Assembly (NCBI GenBank): GCA_963752495.1
Contig: CAVVYJ010000001.1
Coordinates: forward strand, 169,684-233,683
From: CAVVYJ01 sp963752495
GTDB taxonomy: Bacteria; Pseudomonadota; Gammaproteobacteria; Burkholderiales; Methylophilaceae
DNA: 64,000 bases
Direction: 5' to 3'
Shown piece by piece: positions 47,659 to 58,544 of this stretch (positions are counted from its first letter, which is position 1; every line of letters starts with the position of its first letter). Under the pieces are notes generated by a model, which had not been told where the DNA came from, did no database searches, and saw nothing but the letters and a program-made list of their open reading frames with translations. A program made the translations under genes and the position numbers.

Positions 47659-47753
47659 ATTTTATTGTCCTGAATTACAATTCCATCGTCATGAAAACGA
47701 TGATTTTAGCCATAAGTGGCTCAATGTTAGAATATATCATTATTTGCATGCAT

Positions 47754-48521
47754 TTATCGACGTAGCAACCATGCTTTAAACACTATTTTAGGAAACTCTA
47801 CAGCATCAATAAAATAGCGCTTCGCCAAGCGCTTGGGTTCAGAAAGCATGCGATGTAACCATTCCAGACCTACGCGACGCATCCACATTGGTGCGCGCGG
47901 TTTTTCGCCCGCCAAAAAATCAATTGTGGCTCCCACGCATAGCGCGGCCTTTACCTTTAATTGTGATGCATACGCTGTGACCCATAACTCTTGCTTTGGA
48001 GCACCTAGCCCAAGCACCAGCAGTTCCGCACCAGTTTTATTCACTGTTTCACAAATAGCTCTGGATTCAGCATCATTTTTATCAAATCCAAAATCAGGGC
48101 TTAATGTACCAACAACCTCAACATGTGGCCATTGCTGGTGAATCGCTGTTTTTGCACGCTCTGCTACACCTGGCATAGCGCCAAGTAAAAATACTTTTAT
48201 AGGTGTTTTGTTTGTCTGCGCATAATCAAAAATTGCGGGAACGAGGTCACTGCCAGGCACAGTACCTGGCATATTCACGCCAAGTAATCTTGCTGCCCAA
48301 ACAACAGGCTTGCCGTCTGTCACCACCAGCGCGGCCTTTTTGTATGCAGCCTGCAAGCCAACATCCTCCTGCACTTTGACAATATGGTCAACATTCGGCG
48401 TCACAACAAATTTACAATCAAACTCATCATTTGAAAGCCATGCGAATATCATACTCACAGTCTCTTGCATATTAAGCAAGTCAATTTCAACACCAAATAA
48501 TTGCACACGTTTTTTGTTCAT
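47754..48521 (-). CDS. WecB/TagA/CpsF-family glycosyltransferase
   Basis: A 255-residue inverting transferase of family GT26, which typically moves N-acetylmannosaminuronic acid, ManNAc or glucose onto a lipid-linked sugar. Conserved segments: FVVTPNVDHIVK, VVTDGKPVVWAARLLG, GSDLVPAIF and LLVLGLGAPKQELW, with a C-terminal basic amphipathic membrane-association tail (RVGLEWLHRMLSEPKRLAKRY). It ends four bases before the next glycosyltransferase start, in the same operon. Confidence 0.9.
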   Translation of the reverse strand: MNKKRVQLFGVEIDLLNMQETVSMIFAWLSNDEFDCKFVVTPNVDHIVKVQEDVGLQAAYKKAALVVTDGKPVVWAARLLGVNMPGTVPGSDLVPAIFDYAQTNKTPIKVFLLGAMPGVAERAKTAIHQQWPHVEVVGTLSPDFGFDKNDAESRAICETVNKTGAELLVLGLGAPKQELWVTAYASQLKVKAALCVGATIDFLAGEKPRAPMWMRRVGLEWLHRMLSEPKRLAKRYFIDAVEFPKIVFKAWLLRR

Positions 48522-48524
48522 TAT

Positions 48525-49697
48525 TCAATCGCGCTTAGAACGCACCCATTCAACTTGTCGGTTAAAGAAAAATTTAAGATATAAAGGTATTTTAATAAGC
48601 GCATAAACCGGCGCGTAACACAACTGCGCGAAACTAATAATATGTCTGCCAAAAAATATCCAAGCCAATAAGACAGCCATCAAAAGGACAGTTATTAAAA
48701 TCACTGAAAGCAAAAAAACAAATTGATTTGCAAATAAAAAGGATAAAACAAATACCATAGAGCTAAGCAACGCGAGAACAGCCAATGGCGGTACAATCAA
48801 ATCACATGCCAGCCCAAACATCTGCATATTTTTATACCGTATAGCTCCCCAAAACAAACTTGGTGCTTCATTCAATATAACGCTCAGATGACCATGTTCC
48901 CAACGCGCACGTTGAGTATTCGTAGCCTCTTGAGTTGGAGGGAAAACGCTCGTGACCAAAGCTATTGGTAGAAAAACGGGTGCTTTTTTTATTTTCGCCA
49001 AATCAATACCAAGTTTCATGTCTTCAACAATGTGTCCACTTGCAAGGCTGATTTTATTAATATCCCCCCAAAGAAATGCCATACCTGTACCCATTAGCTG
49101 ACAGGGCAGTCCCAAAACTTTTGCTCCATAAGGCCTGACTTTGTTTTTAACCAGCCAAGCAAACTCTGCAATACGCGCCTTTAAACCCGGGTTAGGTGGT
49201 GCTTGCATAATATAAAGTGCTTGTATTGGTCGTTGCTTACTTATGCATGATGTAGCAAGTAGATTAATTGCACCTTCAGCAAAGATACAGTCCGCATCAG
49301 CGATTATAACTACTTGAGGAGGGCTGCTTTTAATGTGTTGTAAACCATAATCCAATGCATAGCCCTTGCCTCTTTTTTCTAGGTTGCTACGCTCAATGAC
49401 CATTGCACCTAAGTCTTTTACTATTCTTGCGGTATCATCAGTGCAATTATCAGCAACCACCAATAACTGATCGCGACCCTCAAGCTGCGACAAAATTGAT
49501 TTAATTGAATTTTCGATAACCAATGCCTCATTATGTGCGGGCATTAACACTGTAACTGATGGCTTAATTTCTGTTGCTTCTTTTTTGAGGCAAGTTTTAG
49601 AAGAAGCCACCGCTGCCAGCACTTCTAAAAACAAAACTGCAACCGGTATTATCAAGACAACAACCAAGGCAGCTAAAATTAGATTTAGTATTAACAA
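48525..49697 (-). CDS. Membrane glycosyltransferase family 2
   Basis: A 390-residue GT2 enzyme with an N-terminal membrane helix, a GT-A domain (VTVLMPAHNEALVI, VVIIADADCIF as the DxD) and QRARWEHGH, the Q-x2-RW motif of processive-type enzymes, then three or so C-terminal helices. This layout is like cellulose-synthase-related and hyaluronan-like transferases, but chain processivity here is only inference. The start is TTG at 49697, before the hydrophobic start of the first helix. Confidence 0.88.
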   Translation of the reverse strand: MLILNLILAALVVVLIIPVAVLFLEVLAAVASSKTCLKKEATEIKPSVTVLMPAHNEALVIENSIKSILSQLEGRDQLLVVADNCTDDTARIVKDLGAMVIERSNLEKRGKGYALDYGLQHIKSSPPQVVIIADADCIFAEGAINLLATSCISKQRPIQALYIMQAPPNPGLKARIAEFAWLVKNKVRPYGAKVLGLPCQLMGTGMAFLWGDINKISLASGHIVEDMKLGIDLAKIKKAPVFLPIALVTSVFPPTQEATNTQRARWEHGHLSVILNEAPSLFWGAIRYKNMQMFGLACDLIVPPLAVLALLSSMVFVLSFLFANQFVFLLSVILITVLLMAVLLAWIFFGRHIISFAQLCYAPVYALIKIPLYLKFFFNRQVEWVRSKRD

Positions 49698-49736
49698 TTA
49701 GCAAGTCTCACTTTGGATGATTTTCAATCATGCTGT

Positions 49737-50657
49737 TTAAGAATGAACCTGCAGATTAATATTATTTTTCATGTAATCAACAATTTCGTACCTTCGTCGA
49801 TACATGCTCCGCTTTTTAGATGGTATCTCTGCCATATCCTTGATCGAAAGCTTTAGCGGTAAAGCATAAAAACCACCATCGCAAGGAACGCCTTCGTGCT
49901 CCTCCCAAAACAGGTTGTAATCATTCTTGAATACTGTTTTATCATCATGATGAAAATATTTGTGCCGATGATGACGATGCTGTTCAGAAATTGCAAAAAG
50001 TTTTTTGACTCCTATTTGCGTTAATAAAACCTTTAATACTTCAAGCAATAAACTTCTTGGCCTCAAACCTTCAAAGTCTTTTGTTAACACTTTATAAATC
50101 TCAAGCGACTCTTCTGTTGAAACGCCTGAATGTATTCCCTGAACAGCTCCAATGTAGGCTACAACTTCGCCATCGAGCCTACCTAATATAAAAGCCATGG
50201 AAGCAACTCTTAATTCATTCTGGAAAATGTTTAGCACCAATTCGCCTTCTCTAATAAACCACTGAGAATAATCAAGTGCAACCACCACACCTTTGGAAAT
50301 ATGATCAAAACTTATTAATTCAAATGGTTTTTCATTGATTTTAGTGAGCCATGGGTTACTCTTAGATAAAATCTCGTAATGAGTCGCTACTTTATCCAAC
50401 TTTGTTTGAATATCCCAATCATTATGCAGATATGGCCATTCCAGTAAGCCAATCATAGGTGCTGTAACGTCTACGCTTAGTGATGTAATTCTCTTAACGA
50501 AATTGTCGATCTGCTCTCTGTTTTTGTTTGCGATTAACAAAAATTTTGCTCTTCTTATTAGCGTTCTAATTGTAAATGGCTGATGATATATAGTGGCTAC
50601 ACCCCAAACCTTTTTATAAAAATCGATACGATTTTCGCTATTTAATGAATTTAACAT
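49737..50657 (-). CDS. DUF535 (VirK/YbjX-family) protein
   Basis: A 306-residue protein matching the DUF535 group, known from VirK and YbjX. Visible marks are IGLLEWPYLHNDWD, LVLNIFQNELRVASMAFIL, GAVQGIHSG and ALPLKLSIKDMAEIPSKKRSMYRRRYEIVDYM near the end. The biochemical role of this family is not settled (links to outer envelope changes and virulence). Here it sits among glycosyltransferases, so a role in transfer or modification of the polysaccharide or envelope is plausible but unproved. Confidence 0.8.
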   Translation of the reverse strand: MLNSLNSENRIDFYKKVWGVATIYHQPFTIRTLIRRAKFLLIANKNREQIDNFVKRITSLSVDVTAPMIGLLEWPYLHNDWDIQTKLDKVATHYEILSKSNPWLTKINEKPFELISFDHISKGVVVALDYSQWFIREGELVLNIFQNELRVASMAFILGRLDGEVVAYIGAVQGIHSGVSTEESLEIYKVLTKDFEGLRPRSLLLEVLKVLLTQIGVKKLFAISEQHRHHRHKYFHHDDKTVFKNDYNLFWEEHEGVPCDGGFYALPLKLSIKDMAEIPSKKRSMYRRRYEIVDYMKNNINLQVHS

Positions 50658-50696
50658 CGATTACAACCCTCAAGAGACAAATATAATTTATTGTTA

Positions 50697-51695
50697 TTAT
50701 TTATATTCGATTAGACGACTTTGTTTGTTTGTGTGGTGATGCCATAAAAACTTCAACTGCCCTACGGCTTCTGCAAACTTGCCTATTGTAAGAAAAAAGG
50801 CTTGGAAGAATGCATCTTTAATGGGCAATTTACTTCTGCATGTTAGCCTTATAACCTGTAGCGGATAAACTGATAATATTATGATGCCAAGCCAAGGTTT
50901 TATAATTAAGCATATTAATGCAAGCAAAGGTAGAAAAAATCCCCAATTCCATGCACGCCTAGACTCTGTGACCCAGTGCCGTTCTGGTGACGACCCATGC
51001 AAATAAGCGCCTTCAGCAAATGCATATCCTCCACGTGTTGCCCGCTTCCACCATTGTCCAAAATGCCTCATCCCTGCTTCATGTAATGTCATCGGAGCAT
51101 CTAAGCGCCAAACACGCCATCCATTTTGACGTAGTCGTACGCATAATTCCGGCTCTTCGCCAGCAATTAAGTTTTCGCGATAGCCCTTGATGGCTGAGAT
51201 TGCCTCAACTCTCATTAGCGCATCCCCACCACAGGATTTTGCTTCGCCAATTGGCGTATCCCATTCCAAGTCACATAACTGGTTATAAATGCTGCTTTCC
51301 GGGTGAATTTCCTTGCGCCTTCCGCAGACCACAGCAATGTCACTGTTTTTCTCTATGAAATTCAATGCAGTAGCAATCCAATTTGGATCAACTTGGCAAT
51401 CTCCATCAACAAACTGCACGTATCGTAATTTTGGGTATATCTCTAGCAGCCTGAAAAAACCTGCGTTTCTAGCTCGTGCTGCAGTAAAACCTAAAGTAGT
51501 ATCTAGATTAAACACTTCCACACCTAGACTTTTAGCCATCTCGAGCGAATTATCTGTAGAGCCGGAATCCACATAAATGATGTTTTTTGTTTGGTTGAGT
51601 AATGATTCAAAGCAATTTCTCAATCGCTGGCCTTCGTTACGCCCAATCACAACGACAGCAACTATCTCAGAAATTTTAAGCAGAGTCTGCTGCAT
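50697..51695 (-). CDS. Glycosyltransferase family 2
   Basis: A 332-residue GT2 with VVVIGRNEGQRL, NIIYVDSGSTDNS and the metal motif FVDGDCQVDP, then VGEEPELCVRLRQNGWRVWRLD-like acceptor segment and a hydrophobic C-terminal pair of helices (FFLPLLALICLI, PWLGIIILSVYPL). It transfers one sugar in the exopolysaccharide unit; donor unknown. Adjoins the O-acetyltransferase by one base, so the two are co-translated. Confidence 0.9.
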   Translation of the reverse strand: MQQTLLKISEIVAVVVIGRNEGQRLRNCFESLLNQTKNIIYVDSGSTDNSLEMAKSLGVEVFNLDTTLGFTAARARNAGFFRLLEIYPKLRYVQFVDGDCQVDPNWIATALNFIEKNSDIAVVCGRRKEIHPESSIYNQLCDLEWDTPIGEAKSCGGDALMRVEAISAIKGYRENLIAGEEPELCVRLRQNGWRVWRLDAPMTLHEAGMRHFGQWWKRATRGGYAFAEGAYLHGSSPERHWVTESRRAWNWGFFLPLLALICLIIKPWLGIIILSVYPLQVIRLTCRSKLPIKDAFFQAFFLTIGKFAEAVGQLKFLWHHHTNKQSRLIEYK

Positions 51696-51696
51696 G

Positions 51697-52197
51697 TTAA
51701 TACCTTGACTTTATGGTTGCAGGTACCCCAACCGCTATGCAATCATCAGGCACATCTGTAATTACAACCGCATTTGCTCCAATAACCACACGATTTCCAA
51801 TGCGTATTGGGCCAAGGATTTTTGCCCCAGCACCAATATCAACATCATTTCCAATAACTGGTGCGCATGGGTTTTCCACATTTTTAAGGCCGACAACAAC
51901 GCCATTTCTGATACGACAATTATTGCCAAATTTGGCATATCCACTGACAACTATCCCACCAAAATGGTCAATAATAAAGTTATTACCAATCTCTGCTTCA
52001 CATGGCAATTCTATCCCTGTAATTATCTGTACAATTTTATAAAGAATCTTATAGATGAATGAAAAAAATTTACGCAATAGCGCAGGCTCAATTGTGTATC
52101 TCCATTGGCCAAAACGATACACAAGCATAACCCAAAAACCTTGTGCGCCCCAGTCGCCTTTGTAATTTTTTAAGTCACTACGGATATTTTTAAACAT
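51697..52197 (-). CDS. Hexapeptide O-acetyltransferase (serine acetyltransferase-like)
   Basis: A 166-residue left-handed beta-helix protein. Hexapeptide repeats run through EAEIGNNFIIDHFGGIVVSGYAKFGNNCRIRNGVVVG and APVIGNDVDIGAGAKILGPIRIGNRVVIGANAVVITDVPD, with the catalytic histidine in IDHFGGIV. The short N-terminal helical part distinguishes it from CysE; in a polysaccharide cluster it more likely acetylates a sugar or lipid-linked intermediate than serine. Substrate not determined. Confidence 0.85.
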   Translation of the reverse strand: MFKNIRSDLKNYKGDWGAQGFWVMLVYRFGQWRYTIEPALLRKFFSFIYKILYKIVQIITGIELPCEAEIGNNFIIDHFGGIVVSGYAKFGNNCRIRNGVVVGLKNVENPCAPVIGNDVDIGAGAKILGPIRIGNRVVIGANAVVITDVPDDCIAVGVPATIKSRY

Positions 52198-52227
52198 AAA
52201 AATATAATCGAATCTTGGTAGAAAACA

Positions 52228-53176
52228 TCAACGTATTGATCTTGTGGCAAATTTTGTCATAAAAAATAACCGCCAATAAGAAAATATGCGCTTAAAACTG
52301 TATGAGACTTTACTTATTCCGCGAGCGCAAACAATATCTTTACCTAATTGAATAGTGTCTGCCAGATTTGACATCAGCAAGTGTGTCAGCACACTAATGC
52401 ATTCCATGGTTTTTTCTAAAATATAGCAACTCACTTTCAATCTGCAAATGCGGTACCTGCCTGCTTACCGTTGATATTTCACTAACAGACTTTGCACTTT
52501 CTCCACCTATGTGTACAACTGGAGCATCGGCGAAGTATACCACCTCCCATCCCGCCTTCTTGATAGCAAAGCAGTGATCAACCTCTTCGCTATATAAAAA
52601 ATAGAGAGGATCAAAAACACCAACTTCCTCAACCACTTTTTTGCGAAGAAGATAGTAACATCCCGGCACCCAATCGCATTTAGCTGTCAAATTGGGATCC
52701 CAGTTCGGATCATCTACCAATTGAATTCCAGGGATTATTCTATTCAAACCAAGACGCCCAGCAAACAAATTTAAAGGTGTCGGGAAATATCGACAAGACG
52801 GCTGTTGTTCCTGATCCCGCCCTAACAAGCGTGCGCCTAAAAGACCACATTCCGGATGAGTATTCATATACTCAATAGTTTTTTGTAGAGTATCAGGTTT
52901 CACAAATGCGTCTGTATTGAGCAAAAGAATGTAATCGCCATTAGCAATCTCAATCGCCTGGTTATTTGCACGCCCAAATCCAACATTCACTTTATTTTCA
53001 ATCAAAGTGATATTTGGGTAGGCATTTTTTATTACTTCGACAGAATTGTCCTTGGATGCGTTATCAACCACAATCACTTGTAAATCGAACCCGCCTTCAG
53101 AAGCAAACAAATCAGCCAAAGCCTGTAGACTCATCTGCGCTGTGTTATAACTTACAAAAATAACTGAAATACGCAT
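52228..53176 (-). CDS. Glycosyltransferase family 2, frame interrupted near its end
   Basis: A GT2 enzyme of the rhamnosyl-transferase-like kind: ISVIFVSYNTAQMSL, VIVVDNASKDNSVE, ILLLNTDAFVKPD and FDPLYFLYSEEVDHC. The first frame stops at 52394 after FRKNHGMH; dropping one base near 52395-52397 continues to SVLTHLLMSNLADTI and a stop at 52228, giving about 315 residues. The added segment is the C-terminal amphipathic helix usual in the family. Confidence 0.85.
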
Positions 53177-53436
53177 TTATTCTCTATATATTAAATTACG
53201 GTAAAAATTTGGTGTTTCCAAAGAGAATTTATATTAATAACAATGAATTAACAATAGCCCAATTGGTTTGTTGTTTAAATTAATCAGTTTTTAGCTAAAT
53301 CTAATAGTCACAAATACTTTAGATGTTAGAATACGCAGTAACAGGCGAGGCAATGCAATATTGCTCCTCATACTCGCATTTTCGGTATCCAAAAATTTAA
53401 ACTGCAAAAAAATAAATTAAACCAGCCTAACTATCA
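53177..53436. other. AT-rich divergent intergenic region with an inverted repeat
   Basis: About 260 bases between the minus-strand glycosyltransferase and the plus-strand ligase gene. It holds GCAATATTGC (53355-53364), a perfect palindrome within a GAGG...CCTC frame (53347-53369). Probably contains two divergent promoters; none is clear. No gene seen. Confidence 0.5.
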
Positions 53437-54937
53437 ATGCCAGAAAATATAAAAGCACTCTTAGTCATTTTAGTCATTGCATTGGCAGGATTCACATTTG
53501 CAAAAAAAGCCAGCACTAATTTTGTTGCCGAAGAAACGTTCAATCAATGGCGAAAAATATGGTTTATAGTCACCATTGCGGCATTCACAATACCTAATAT
53601 ATGGGTTTTCTTTATTTTATGCGCTATTTTTATTCCACGCCTCAGCAAATCCATTGAAAACAAGGTCGCGCTTTATTTTTTCTTAGTTTTTACCGTTCCT
53701 ATTATTAACGTGAACCAATTCCGGGTGGAATTAATCTTATTCGTTCTCAGTTACCAAAGAGTACTAGCTTTAGTTATTTTATTGCCAGCAGCAATATCAA
53801 TATCAAAAACAAATAATTTTAAATTTGGAACCATATGGACGGACAGATTTATACTTATGTTCATATTGCTCTATTTTATTTTAGTTGCTTACAATGAAAG
53901 TGTTACCGAAGGTTTAAGAAAAGTTATTTATGGGTTTACGGATATTTTTCTTCCTTACTATGTAATTAGCAGAAGTATTAAAAATATGTCTCAGATGCGC
54001 GTCGCCATAATTGCATTTTTATCTGCTGCATTTGTATTCGCTCTAGTTGGTACTTTTGAAAGTATGAAAACCTGGCTCCTTTACAATAGCGTTTACGATA
54101 ACTTTGGAATTGGCCAAGATCTCAATTTATATGTTATGCGTGGAGAAGATATTAGAGCGATTGCTAGCTTTAACATCGCACTTATTTTTGCTTTTTACTT
54201 AGTAGTTGCCTTTGGTTTTTATCTTTTTATAAGCTCCAGTATTCAAAATAAAAAAATTAGAGGCGTAGGTTTTTAATACTTATATCTGGTTTGCTAGCAC
54301 CTTTGTCGAGAGGGCCATGGGTAGGCGCAGTTGTTGTATATATTGCTTACACACTGCAGGGCAAAGCTCGTATAAAAAAATTAACTCTATTACTTGTTAC
54401 TGGATTTATCGCTTTTATTGCATTACATAATATTGAGGGTGGGCAAAAATATCTCGACTTTATTCCTTTTTATGGCGAAGCTGAATCAGAGAATGTCATA
54501 TACAGACAAAAGCTTTTTGATAATGCAATGATTGTAATCAGCAGATATCCTTTATTTGGCTCATACGGATCTATAAGTTATTTAGAAGAACCAGAAATGG
54601 TAGAAATGATTCACAGGGCGAACATATTGTTGATATTGTGAATACTTACTTATTAATTGGTCTCTACATCTGGCTATATTGGACTGACCATTTATCGTTT
54701 TATATTTTCTATCTGCAATTATTAGAATTCAGAATTATAAAAAATATGTTAAACGTAAAAATCCAGAGTTGTACAACTTAGGTAATTTACTTATTGCCAT
54801 ATTAGTTTCTATTATGGTAATGCTTTCTTCAGTATCCTCAATAGGTGCTGTTCCCATGTAATATACACTTCGTTATTGGCCTTGGAATAGCCTATACTCA
54901 CATCGTAAAGTTAACCCTAGATAAAAATAAGATCGAA
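53437..54937 (+). pseudogene. O-antigen ligase/polymerase-like membrane protein, multiply interrupted
   Basis: A polytopic protein of the Wzy_C (O-antigen ligase) kind. The first frame has about eight helices; the next contains LLAPLSRGPWVGAVVV, the conserved R-G-P-W motif of the family, and a periplasmic loop; after further shifts come QGEHIVDIVNTYLLIGLY (typical 'GE..DLVN.YL') and more helices. At least five indels (about 54268-54275, 54610-54615, 54669-54672, 54705-54708, 54857-54864) are needed; the 3' end overlaps the kinase end and is uncertain. Polymerises or ligates the repeat unit. It is the only + strand gene among these, with many A/T runs. Confidence 0.68.
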
Positions 54938-55758
54938 TTAATAATAATATGCTTTAGGTTCTATTTCCGCCTTGTTGAACACCACACCAAGTAAATTATC
55001 TTTGGGCAAATGGTGTAGGGTTTCCTCAATTTCAGCTTCAGTAGACATGCCACTTGCCACCACCATAAGAATGCAATCAACATGAGGCATCATCACCATC
55101 GCATCATCAGAGCTCAGCACTGGTGGCAAATCAAAAATTACTAATCCTTGATTCATAGCGGTCTCTTAATTCTTTTACCAAGCTACTCAACTTTGCTCGA
55201 TGACAATGTTTCAGATGATCTTGAAACTGGTCGCATAGTTGGCATTACCAATAAGCGCGGAATACCTGGATTAATCATAACTTCTTCGGCTCGAGCTTCG
55301 CCTTGTAAATACTCATTCATCGACTTATTCGTATGCAAACCAAGCGAGCTAGCAACCTTAGGCCTGCGTAAATCGAAATCCACTAAAATTGCTGTTTTTT
55401 GTGGTAAATGGGCAATACTGATAGCAAGATTAATCGAAACTAAAGTTTTGCCAGACTCAGGTGTAGGTGACACAACTGCAAGTGTTCTCCAGTTATTTTC
55501 CTCCATCTTTTGTAAAACTTGTGTTCGAAGCGAATCAAACACACCTGCATTTACATCACCACTGACAGTTGAAACTATTCGATTTTTTTCAAGATGCGTT
55601 GGGTTAAGTTTAATCACAGCACTATTATTGTAATTAATTGCGCTTAACTCACTCTCCGTTGATGAGACACTCTTCCGTGCAGCAACTGTACTATCGAATT
55701 CCTTGGTGGCAGGTTTAAGACTTTTTGCTTTAGCTAACGCTTCTTTAATTTTTTCCAT
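54938..55758 (-). CDS. Polysaccharide tyrosine autokinase (Wzc/CpsD-like), frame interrupted twice
   Basis: A BY-kinase-type ATPase controlling chain length. The first frame has VVSPTPESGKTLVSINLA (Walker A) and VDFDLRRPK (Walker A'); a middle frame reads LSSLVKELRDRY; the last frame reads VIFDLPPVLSSDDA (Walker B) and ends KAYYY, a short tyrosine cluster that may be phosphorylated. Dropping one base of TTT at 55192-55194 and one near 55151-55155 gives about 272 residues. It lacks its own membrane part; Wzz upstream would supply it. Confidence 0.87.
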
Positions 55759-55793
55759 AACTTATCTCTACGCAAAGTTTTAATATCACTAAA

Positions 55794-57320
55794 TTAGCGA
55801 GTTAACAAAAAATATGCCCCAGCCAATAATACCAGCAAGGCTATTAAGGTTGATAAAATCATATTTTTAATTAAACTCTTGTTACGCTTTGCTTCTGCCT
55901 GCGTACTGATATAAGGGACAATTGTTAATGGCCGCATATTGATTATAGAGGTAGTGCATCCACGCTTCTGATCCTCTTATCCAACATTTCTAATAATGCA
56001 GCTAAGCCCAGCGCCAAGACCAAGCCCTGCAGCCATGCCCATCATTACTATTTTCTTTCTCTGTGGTTTAAAACGTGCCTCTGGAAACTCTGGCACTACT
56101 AATAATGAAAAACGTTCTGCTTTGTTTTCAATTTCTAAGTTTTCAGATATTTTCGCATTTACCTGTTTAGACTTCATCTCATCATATTTAGCTTTAGCAT
56201 TCTCATAATCTCTAAGTAGCGTAAACAACCCACGTTCAACTTGTGGTGTTTGTTCAACCTGTGATTGCAGTTTTGCAATTTTTGCCAACATTGATTTTTT
56301 TTGGTCAGACAGCGACTCTAACCTAGCTTTTGCCGCCTCAATTTGAGTTTTAATTTTAGCCTGCGCCAAGTCAGTTGCCGCGTCCGTTACTACAGGTTTA
56401 CTTGTTGCAGGCGCTTGAGCTGCTTTTTCTAGCAACTCAATCTTTCTTTTTAATGCACGAATGGTAGGATGGGTCTCTTTATACAATACAAGCGAACGCT
56501 CTAATTCTGCTTTTGCCTTGTCTAATTCTGTAGCTGCAGTTACTTCAACACCTTTACTTTGCATGCTTGTTGTGAGCTCTACATCAAGGTATCTTAACTC
56601 TTCTTGGGTGCTCTTGTAATCTCTATCTACTTCCTTGATATCGTTATCCAAGCCCTGTAGCATTGTCATATGCATTTCCATATGTTCAGGCAATGTATTT
56701 GCATGAGCTTGCTTGTATGCAGCTACTTTATTTTCTACTGCTTCCAAGTCGGTTTTTAATCTAGTTAATTCCCCAGTAAAAAACTCCGTAGTTTCAGCCG
56801 CCCTCTTTGTTCTAGTTTTGGCATTCTCATCTAAAAACAAGGTGATCAGCTCGTTTGCTACTTTTTGTGTCAAAGCCTGATCTGTATACTCAAACCCTAC
56901 AGTAAAGGCAACTGTTACCTTCTCATTTGTCCATGCATCAGCCGTTTTGTTTTTGATCATAGGCACAACGGAAATGCTTTTAATCATTTTAGCAACCGAT
57001 TTTTTAGGGTCGGCATCACTCGGAAACAAGTTATATTTATTTATGATTTGCCCGATACTGTCTTTTGACATTACCCGCTGCTTAATCGTGTCAATAAGCT
57101 CGTCATTATACTTTTCGGCAGTTATAGTTTGAACGAGCTCTTTGGGTATTTGCTGCGCCTCAACTGAAATGACGCCTTCAGACTTATAAACTGATGGCAT
57201 TAAGAATGCCGTAGCGATAGAAATCAAAACGGCCAATACAAAAACGCCCAGCATATATAGCCATCTACGCTTTAAAATAGGCAAAAAATCACCAAGGGAA
57301 AGTTCGTTTTCGATAGCCAT
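55794..57320 (-). CDS. Chain-length determinant protein (Wzz/GNVR), frame interrupted twice
   Basis: Inner-membrane protein setting polysaccharide length, partner of the kinase. It opens with an N-terminal helix (YMLGVFVLAVLISIATAFLMP), a long periplasmic coiled-coil region (about residues 150-400) and the end of the Wzz/GNVR domain (VVPEFPEARFKPQRK) before the second helix. The ORF stops at 55977, but dropping one G at 56007-56009 gives GLAALLEMLDKRIRSVDAL, and one missing base near 55938-55950 continues to VPYIST...NMILSTLIALLVLLAGAYFLL and stop 55794, about 508 residues. Confidence 0.85.
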
Positions 57321-57335
57321 TAATTAATTGATTTC

Positions 57336-58449
57336 TTAAAACTTAGGTGTGGTATAGGTGAAAGTAATGCCCGCTGTATTTCCATGAGCAGAACTTCGAC
57401 TTGTCTTCTTTGATGTTTCTCATTTCCAAATACAGATTCATTAGCCATGAGGCCGACAAATCGCGCGCATAAAATGCAGATATCTGCTGGGTTTTATTAG
57501 CATTATTTGATTTATTCTGCCCCAGCGCAAGCCCTGTACCCCAGCGGCTCTTCTCAGAAATATCATAGGCATAGTTGAAACTTAGCAGATCTGTAAGCTC
57601 AGTATCACCGAAATCTGTTGGAATTACAGTACGCGAGAGCATGCCATCTAAGGTATAACGCTCACCAATGTAATTACCTTTCAAGGCGCCTATCCAAGTG
57701 TTATCACCAGTTTCTGAAAAATGTGTGTTGCCTGCAGAAACGTCGAAGGTTAGTTTCTGTGTAGGATTTAGAATCGCTCCAAGTAAAAGATTTTGGAACT
57801 GAATTCTTGTAAGCGCTCTAAAGTCATTTATCCCTAACTTCGCATATGGGCTAATAGTTTCATTTAGTTTGTATGTGAATGTTGTGTTTAGGTATCTTAT
57901 GGAAGAATCAGCAAATGTACTCGACTCCCCACCCTGTGCTAAGCTGAAATCTGTTTTTTCGTACCCACCATCTAGCGCCAAACTCAGTTTCTCAGAAATA
58001 AGATGCAGCCAGTTCACACTTATTGAACGCGTTGTGTCTGTCCCATCTTCCTGAACGAGCCCAGTTTCCCTAAATTGTCTTGCACGGGTACTAGTCTGAC
58101 TATATGCTGCACGAACGCCTAAATTACCTTTTTCAAGGTCTCGTAACCAACCGATCTCAGCTAACGGATCCTCACGGTTAAAATAAACGTCTTGGTTTGT
58201 CGATCTTTCGACTCTTAAAGCGCCATTGGCATACCAAGTGTTAACCCCGTCTAATAATGATAATTTATACTGAGGGGTGGCATTGTATATCCAAACAGAT
58301 TCTGGATTATCTACCAATTCGTAATTGCTATAGAAAGTGGACCCTAGGGATATCGATGCCTGCTGCTCCAAAACAATCGCCGCATTTGCTTGCAATGAAA
58401 TTAATATAAAATTTAAGCCTAAAAGTCTTAAAATCGCTTTGATTGTCAT
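57336..58449 (-). CDS. Outer-membrane beta-barrel of the exopolysaccharide locus, frame interrupted at the end
   Basis: A 370-residue barrel resembling the PEP-CTERM/EPS-system outer-membrane protein (TIGR03016/EpsL type). Signal peptide ends ...NANAA; then alternating amphipathic strands (for example NGALRVERS, GVRAAYSQTS, LSLALDGGYEKT). Dropping one base near 57391-57396 replaces the odd C-terminus CSWKYSGHYFHLYHT with NTAGITFTYTTPKF, which ends in F as outer-membrane barrels do. It probably forms the export or assembly pore partner. Stop at 57336, 15 bases before wzz. Confidence 0.8.
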
Positions 58450-58544
58450 TTTTTTTTAATTCTCAAACAAAACTGCATCCATCGAGTCCTAACATGTTAA
58501 TTTTTTCTTAGTTCCAAATAAGTAAGATTATACATTACTATGGA

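Noticed and set aside
47684..47740. Two small hairpins (CATCGT/ACGATG and GCCA/TGGC) between WecB-type and ATPase genes
   Set aside because: Stems are short with no T tract; not enough to call a terminator or operator.
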